Source: Luzula sylvatica (lineage: Eukaryota; Streptophyta; Magnoliopsida; Poales; Juncaceae). From it: 64,000 bases of DNA. The stretch lies in NCBI GenBank assembly GCA_946800325.1, contig OX326956.1:16694667-16758666 (forward strand), written 5' to 3'. The notes beneath the pieces are model-generated. The model saw only the letters and a program-made list of their open reading frames with translations, was not told where the DNA came from and searched no databases. The stretch's first letter is position 1. Each line of letters begins with the position of its first letter. This document shows, one piece after another, positions 62,401 to 64,000 of the stretch. The translations under genes were made by a program, and so were the position numbers.

Positions 62401-63755
62401 AACGATCAAACGAATTTAAATATTTATAATTATAATATTGATAACCTACTAATACACACCTTTAGTAGAATGATCAAACGAATTTAAATATTTATAATTA
62501 TAATATTTATAACCCACTAATACACACCTTTAGTAGAACGATCCAACGAATTTAAATATTTATAATTATAATATTTATAACCTACTAATACACACCTTTA
62601 GTAGAACGATCAAACGAATTTAAATATTTATAACCTACTAATACACACCTTTAGTAGAACGATCAAACGAATTTAAATATTTATAACCAACTAATACACA
62701 CCTTTAGTAGAACGATCAAACGAATTTAAATATTTATAATTATAATATTGATAACCTACTAATACACACCTTTAGTAGAATGATCAAACGAATTTAAATA
62801 TTTATAATTATAATATTGATAACCTACTAATACACACCTTTAGTAGAATGATCAAACGAATTTAAATATTTATAATTATAATATTTATAACCCACTAATA
62901 CACACCTTTAGTAGAACGATCCAACGAATTTAAATATTTATAATTATAATATTGATAACCTACTAATACACACCTTTAGTAGAACGATCAAACGCATCCA
63001 AATATTTATTGACAGCATCATCCAATATATTGTCTTTGTCGTAGACACCAGAATAAAGAAAAAACCGTATGTGTTCTTTATTCATACTAATAAGTTTTTT
63101 AAATCTTGAATCGGCTATAGCTCTCCATTTATCCTGTAGAAGCTACAATAATAATAATAATAATAATAATAGTAATAATAATAATAATAATAATAAGTGT
63201 TCAAATTGTACAATTGCAGTAGTTAATAAGTAAAATAAGAATTGTCGGGTAATTGCCCAAAAAAATGATAACCGTGATTTATATGCAGAAAATAACCCAG
63301 AAGATAATTTTAAACAGAAATAAATGTTTTCAAATTGTACAATTACAAGTAAATCCTGTTTGTATTTATTACTTTTTAATTATGGATTTGTATTAAAATT
63401 AGTATTTTGTCGTTAATTTTCGTTCCACAAATATTTTGACCAGAAATAAATATGTCATTTACTGTTTTGAGATTATCAAAGATACTTAATTAGATATCAA
63501 AGGATTTTGCACTTGAAATTTTTTAACAAGTAGATTTATTTTGTGATTCCATTTTGTCAATATGAGCACACATTTTTGTGATTTACCATTAAAAACACGA
63601 ATCAGAAAACATATTCCATGACAACTAATTAAGTATGAATTTTACAAAGACCAAAAAAAAACTTATGACCAACCTGTAATATCTTTTCCTTTAGTTGTTG
63701 CTTATGAGATTCTCTATATTGCCCAGATTGGTATGACCTTGTGTTTGTATCGTAT
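41463..63755 (-). CDS. RHD3/SEY1-like large GTPase, C-terminal part (gene A; 5' exons outside window)
   Basis: Nine exons on the minus strand: 63755-63674, 63133-62974, 61242-61136, 61029-60961, 60881-60790, 60215-60137, 51943-51778, 48903-48803 and 41912-41463 (TGA-type end at 41463). Every junction is AG/GT and every phase matches, giving one continuous frame of about 433 residues. Exon 1 reads YDTNTRSYQSGQYRESHKQQ and ends EKILQ, the pattern at the start of the helical bundle of RHD3-type GTPases. A second copy of this module appears in exon 6 (YHRQTTKYDLHEK, then MILQ). The last exon carries a hydrophobic stretch (MAAIATLAAPIFLPVLVPVW) that could form a membrane hairpin, and a 100-residue soluble tail that I do not recognise. 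The GTPase domain must lie right of the window. Introns hold a LINE, a Helitron and other elements, yet no break is visible. Confidence 0.8.
41913..42700. other. Last intron of gene A, unassigned part
   Basis: AT-rich sequence between the final acceptor and the LINE 3' end. No further feature is seen. Confidence 0.4.
42850..46410 (-). CDS. LINE ORF2: endonuclease and reverse transcriptase, intact
   Basis: 1186 residues in one frame. Residues about 5-235 form the apurinic-type endonuclease (MTWNVRGL, LQETK, LGDFNV, SSDHLPL). Residues about 490-760 are the reverse transcriptase, with FKADIAKAFDTISWDFL, GVRQGDALSPLLF and the catalytic YADD at about 682-685. A zf-RVT zinc-binding region lies at about 1010-1105 (CFLWLCVKKAIL, CVLCKQDGETLHHMANKC). 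No RNase H domain follows. The enzyme nicks target DNA and primes reverse transcription there. The ATG overlaps the stop of the frame before it (ATGA), which would suit termination-reinitiation. No stop or shift is visible, so this copy may be young. Confidence 0.95.
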   Translation of the reverse strand: MKTRNIKIMTWNVRGLNHPDKRVAVRKNIVMEKPHIICLQETKIQDMHQDLQKQICGNQLKSFEANPARGTAGGIIIAWNEKMYERKEVTRNNFTLSVKLQCKWNLEEFLITGVYGPHESTTRYQFFEELRTTKPSSDIPWMILGDFNVILTRSERTTDNFDWREAQNFSRSISNLQVMDLPINGHQFTWARGQTMSRLDRILISTSWSNRFANSELKAGTNTSSDHLPLIYTARTSFPKPNFFRFENYWLQYKEIQMIVEKEWTKEEISDTKKLKEVISAMAKEIKKWSQEKIGDINQQLQHCKDTIQWIDHKMERVQLTEIEKWLRCKMKKRFLEISKHEEQIWKQRAKAKWITEGDSNIAYFHHTATRHNRNNKIAVLQKQETDFTDHKSKARILFEHFKDIMGKRDNNLDVNGIDLEALYEEHLDLTSMENDITLEELKQAIWSWDNNKTPGPDGFTAEFYRKFWPIMQQTLLKIYNSQEVRQQGLKGLNDSFIVLIPKKQGANKPEHYRPISLINAIQRIFSKILATRLQNHISNMVDNKQSGFIKKRNIIDNFAYAQTMLDAAKQFKADIIVFKADIAKAFDTISWDFLINIMKHRGFGERMIDWVYNAILRGYTKILLNNTLGKSIRLERGVRQGDALSPLLFILAMDVLAQIFKKTNQQQFIYNIFRGSSTCLYYADDSIYFLPSDPTQIRRFKFIMDHFAKGSGLKVNYDKSEFVKMKEDTQVANQIQHILQCKQVQFPIKYVGLPLKPGKLKKQDYQELLEKMASRLTGWKQNVLSFAGRLILVQSVLSSMAIYFMSVFQIPKWLIRQMEKIMKKFLWKGTDPKGKGIPLVAWQKVCRPKKYGGLSILNIKTFNEALLTKWIWKLYKPSNNLWKEIMMEVYGAKVYDDLGKASNIKLRLWKICDKLYEPFNTSVKMKIGGGDKIRFWDNEWNGIAMKYQFPILYTYREEGQELFKNIWRDEVIQHVRTTRSRQADIEYIQLHTFIQQTPDIFGNQEDDIIWKWTQNGIFSTQSMYRFLIRGVYTSSIEKHIWKIQTQPKIQCFLWLCVKKAILTMDNLIKKGWQIPNRCVLCKQDGETLHHMANKCPYSVAVWTYLEARYDLHVLHTDDVVQFILNTTIQKDKKIILAYGLHNIWKERCMRIFQDKERTYKQLVMDIRIEIDTILQAKMLNKDRKK
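46407..47003 (-). CDS. Open frame upstream of LINE ORF2, not recognised
   Basis: A 198-codon frame (no earlier ATG checked as start) ends in TGA overlapping the ORF2 ATG. Part of it is a low-complexity SQLRSRFMIEFMIELMIES stretch derived from repeats. It has no zinc knuckle or DUF4283-like fold expected of plant L1 ORF1. It may be a decayed ORF1 or chance. Confidence 0.3.
   Translation of the reverse strand: MIAKEKELGFSEQAVMLSSCIESIVRVRFLFMHQSVICIQLRSIELSSQLELWLLSQLFSIGKCRLRSQLRNMFLSQLRSRFMIEFMIELMIESVNAKVNLRLFVSYGSSSHGLIIINLDISTKLITYWYKNISIAVEGQGRIGLLVISNIHIQMAFAKSIVKEVIRIFERMYHKGKLGCNRAAKKNQTEQKYRIISP
47151..47405. other. Fragment of a TE rich in ATATCCGAAAATAC motifs
   Basis: Repeated words such as AATACCCGAGAAATACCCG on the left and GGATAACGGGTTCGGGTA on the right suggest a small inverted-repeat element beside the LINE 5' end. 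Ends are not resolved. Confidence 0.4.
47640..48110 (+). pseudogene. LINE fragment (zf-RVT region)
   Basis: An open stretch reads KIRCLTKIKFFARLAIGLSR, then KYLKNRWPNSHYIPNC, which fits the zinc-finger part of an L1 ORF2 in opposite orientation to the main LINE. It is degenerate before 47745. Confidence 0.5.
48115..48802. other. Intron of gene A, nothing recognised
   Basis: TTAATTAA-rich sequence with a block (48255-48310, CCCACATCGAGGATGAGGAA) resembling ends of the MITE at 28236. It is followed by the exon at 48803-48903. Confidence 0.35.
49034..49565. mobile_element. hAT-type MITE with GGATACGGATACGG ends
   Basis: Inverted ends CTATGTTGCACGGATACG and CCGCGTAACATAA are flanked by CCGATGAC (49026-49033) and CCGATGAT (49566-49573), an 8-bp duplication with one mismatch. 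Subterminal tandem CGTATCC/GGATACG words are dense at both ends. There is no coding sequence. Length is 532 bp, in a gene A intron. Confidence 0.75.
50279..51608. mobile_element. Harbinger-like non-autonomous element
   Basis: Ends GTACCTGTTCGGCAAAAC and GTCGCCGAACGAGCCC are inverted partners. TTA flanks both sides (50276-50278, 51609-51611), the 3-bp target of PIF/Harbinger elements. A second inverted pair lies just inside (GGAATAGC, ATGGAATAAAATGG). No transposase is recognisable. Length is 1330 bp. Confidence 0.65.
51974..52233. mobile_element. Mutator-type MITE beside a gene A exon
   Basis: Ends GGGGGCTTCTATCATACACC and GGTGTATGATAGAACTCCCC are inverted. The exact 9-bp TSD ATCAATCTA lies at 51965-51973 and 52234-52242. 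Length is 260 bp. The insertion is only about 30 bp upstream of the splice acceptor of the exon at 51943-51778, where the branch point should lie. A relative is at 17023. Confidence 0.88.
52243..53690. other. Intron of gene A with GCGGGAT-rich element end
   Basis: Around 52740-52990 the words AAGTGCGGGATC, CGGGATTTCAAATCC and GATCCCAAATCCCGCC recur. Related sequence in inverse orientation is at 59800-59890. The two may be ends of one large, since-disrupted TIR element of about 7 kb. No gene is supported. Confidence 0.4.
53691..55315 (-). mobile_element. LTR plus primer-binding site and leader of a Copia-like element
   Basis: On the minus strand an LTR of about 1.18 kb ends CGGAACCCCAACA at 54132. 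It is followed at once by GTGGTATCAGAGTG, which fits a primer-binding site for initiator tRNA-Met. A GC-richer leader to about 53691 comes next (CTGTAGGGGTGCTTTCTCAC). The outer LTR part resembles the Copia LTRs at 2545 and 26292 (GATCAACGGTAAAATG, GAATACTGAAATGGTG). The gag-pol body and 3' LTR are missing, so this is a truncated copy of a sister family. Confidence 0.65.
55316..55977. other. Unassigned intronic sequence
   Basis: Contains a CATCTT-type microsatellite near 55379-55400 and a short open frame at 55552-55830 without recognised motifs. I see no convincing gene. Confidence 0.35.
55987..56699. mobile_element. 713-bp foldback element with 9-bp TSD
   Basis: Two arms of about 350 bp are inverted copies, from GGAGCATTTCTGCATGTAGC on the left to ATGTCGAAATGCTCC on the right, with GAATTCGGTGGGTACATTT near the centre. 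The exact 9-bp duplication ACAAGTGAA lies at 55978-55986 and 56700-56708. The left arm also holds a tandem copy of TTTTTAAATCTCGCCGCTAC. It is a Mutator-type MITE by duplication length. Confidence 0.88.
56963..59326 (-). mobile_element. Non-autonomous Helitron
   Basis: On the minus strand the 5' end reads TCTATATACTAATGCAAGG after a host A (59327). The 3' end has the hairpin CCCCGCGCAATTGCGCGGGG, then GTAATGCTAG and a host T (56962). TC start, short 3' hairpin, CTAG end and A/T target fit plant Helitrons. No Rep/helicase gene is present. The 5' half is filled with tandem repeats. Length is 2364 bp, in the largest gene A intron. Confidence 0.85.
57950..59290. repeat. Tandem GGACCAAAATG repeat block inside the Helitron
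   Basis: Short units (AAAGGACCAAAATGTAAA, AGGACCAATTTG, AGGACCAAAATGCAAATAT) alternate. They are grouped in higher-order units of about 300-370 bp, each closed by CCCCTGGTGACGTGGCTGC (near 58311, 58614, 58897, 59270). Open frames rich in FWSF and YICIL on the minus strand come from this array. Confidence 0.9.
59327..60136. other. Intron of gene A, nothing recognised
   Basis: AT-rich, apart from the inverted partner of the GCGGGATC element end near 59800-59890. No gene seen. Confidence 0.35.
61620..62997. repeat. Minisatellite made from an exon-intron junction of gene A
   Basis: About 22 units of either about 50 or about 68 bp follow one another. Each unit holds, on the minus strand, TTTGATCGTTCTACTAAAG followed by GTGTGTATTAGTAGGTTATA. 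This is the last part of the gene A exon 63133-62974 plus its splice donor, so the array seems to have grown from that junction into the intron. Longer units have an extra ATTATAATATTTATA piece. The unit next to the exon keeps AAATATTTGGATGC where the others read AAATATTTAAATTC. Confidence 0.92.
63147..63196. repeat. (AAT)n microsatellite
   Basis: About 16 AAT units lie just upstream, on the coding strand, of the acceptor at 63133. They supply a T-rich tract there. Confidence 0.95.
63465..63650. mobile_element. Degenerate foldback MITE (subfamily 2-like)
   Basis: TCAAAGATACTTAATTAGAT at the left and ACAACTAATTAAGTATG at the right with GATTTATTTTGTGATTC between resemble the MITE at 11093 but are strongly diverged. 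It lies just inside the intron after the exon 63755-63674. Confidence 0.4.
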
Positions 63756-63781
63756 CTAATATCAACAGTAAAAAACAATTG

Positions 63782-63786
<5 letters not shown>

Positions 63787-63820
<34 letters not shown>
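63787..63820. repeat. (TA)n microsatellite
   Basis: A short TA tract about 30 bp upstream of the acceptor of the exon at 63755. Confidence 0.95.
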
Positions 63821-63822
<2 letters not shown>

Positions 63823-63837
63823 CAATGACCAACACTC

Positions 63838-64000
63838 TTGTTTGGCCAACGTCGGCCAACAACACTTATTTAACTGAATCTAAATATTAAAATCGAATTT
63901 TAACCGTATATATATGATTTATATCAATTGAGAATGTTGTAGATTCAATTTCATGAAAAATAAAAACTTGTATTATATTTATCATAATACTTTAAAAAAT
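63838..64000. mobile_element. Left arm of a long-TIR foldback element (copy 2), cut by window edge
   Basis: GGCCAACGTCGGCCAACAAC, then CTAAATATTAAAATCGAATT and GAGAATGTTGTAGATTCAAT parallel the left arm of the element at 17984. The rest lies outside. Confidence 0.55.

Noticed and set aside
61620..62997. CRISPR-like array
   Set aside because: The whole unit repeats, there are no spacers, and the source is the neighbouring exon-intron junction.

Overview
This window is nuclear DNA of a flowering plant, most likely a eudicot. It is AT-rich, its introns are several kilobases long and have GT-AG borders, and it is packed with plant mobile elements: Copia LTR retrotransposons, an L1-type LINE, a Mutator-like element (MULE) with a FAR1-type transposase, hAT and Harbinger-like non-autonomous elements, a Helitron, foldback MITEs and long (TA)n/(GA)n tracts. 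I cannot name the species.

Two host-type genes lie beneath the mobile elements, and neither forms a long open frame. Both are on the minus strand and resemble the ROOT HAIR DEFECTIVE 3 / SEY1 (atlastin-like) family of dynamin-type GTPases. Gene A (63755 down to 41463, cut by the right edge) supplies nine exons of the C-terminal half; all splice phases agree and it ends in a hydrophobic segment plus tail. Gene B (30482 down to 7825, cut by the left edge) starts with an ATG behind a TATA box and supplies eight exons that carry the G1, G3 and G4 GTPase motifs. They look like head-to-tail relatives. Their introns (up to 10 kb) hold most of the mobile elements. Gene B seems to have lost one base at the exon 4 splice donor.

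Layout, left to right. 1-3440: 3' part of a Copia element. 3441-18602: last visible introns of gene B, with exons 4-8 between solo LTRs, MITEs, a LINE scrap and TA tracts. 18603-28865: gene B intron with a Pack-MULE carrying a coiled-coil gene fragment, then a 99-bp minisatellite split by a nested Copia element (two solo LTRs inside it, all with target duplications). 28866-30482: exons 2 and 1 of gene B around a hAT element. 31391-35056: a MULE with 262-bp terminal inverted repeats (TIRs) and a FAR1-type transposase gene. 35057-41035: MITEs, then a zinc-knuckle ORF1-like pseudogene cut by a hAT element. 41463-63755: gene A, whose introns hold an L1 LINE with an intact 1186-residue ORF2, hAT and Harbinger-like elements, an LTR with primer-binding site, a 713-bp foldback element, a Helitron with internal tandem repeats, and a minisatellite that has copied the gene's own exon-intron junction about 22 times.

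The element boundaries called with most confidence are those where I could read matching target-site duplications (TSDs) by eye. Family names come from motif recognition, not from database searches.
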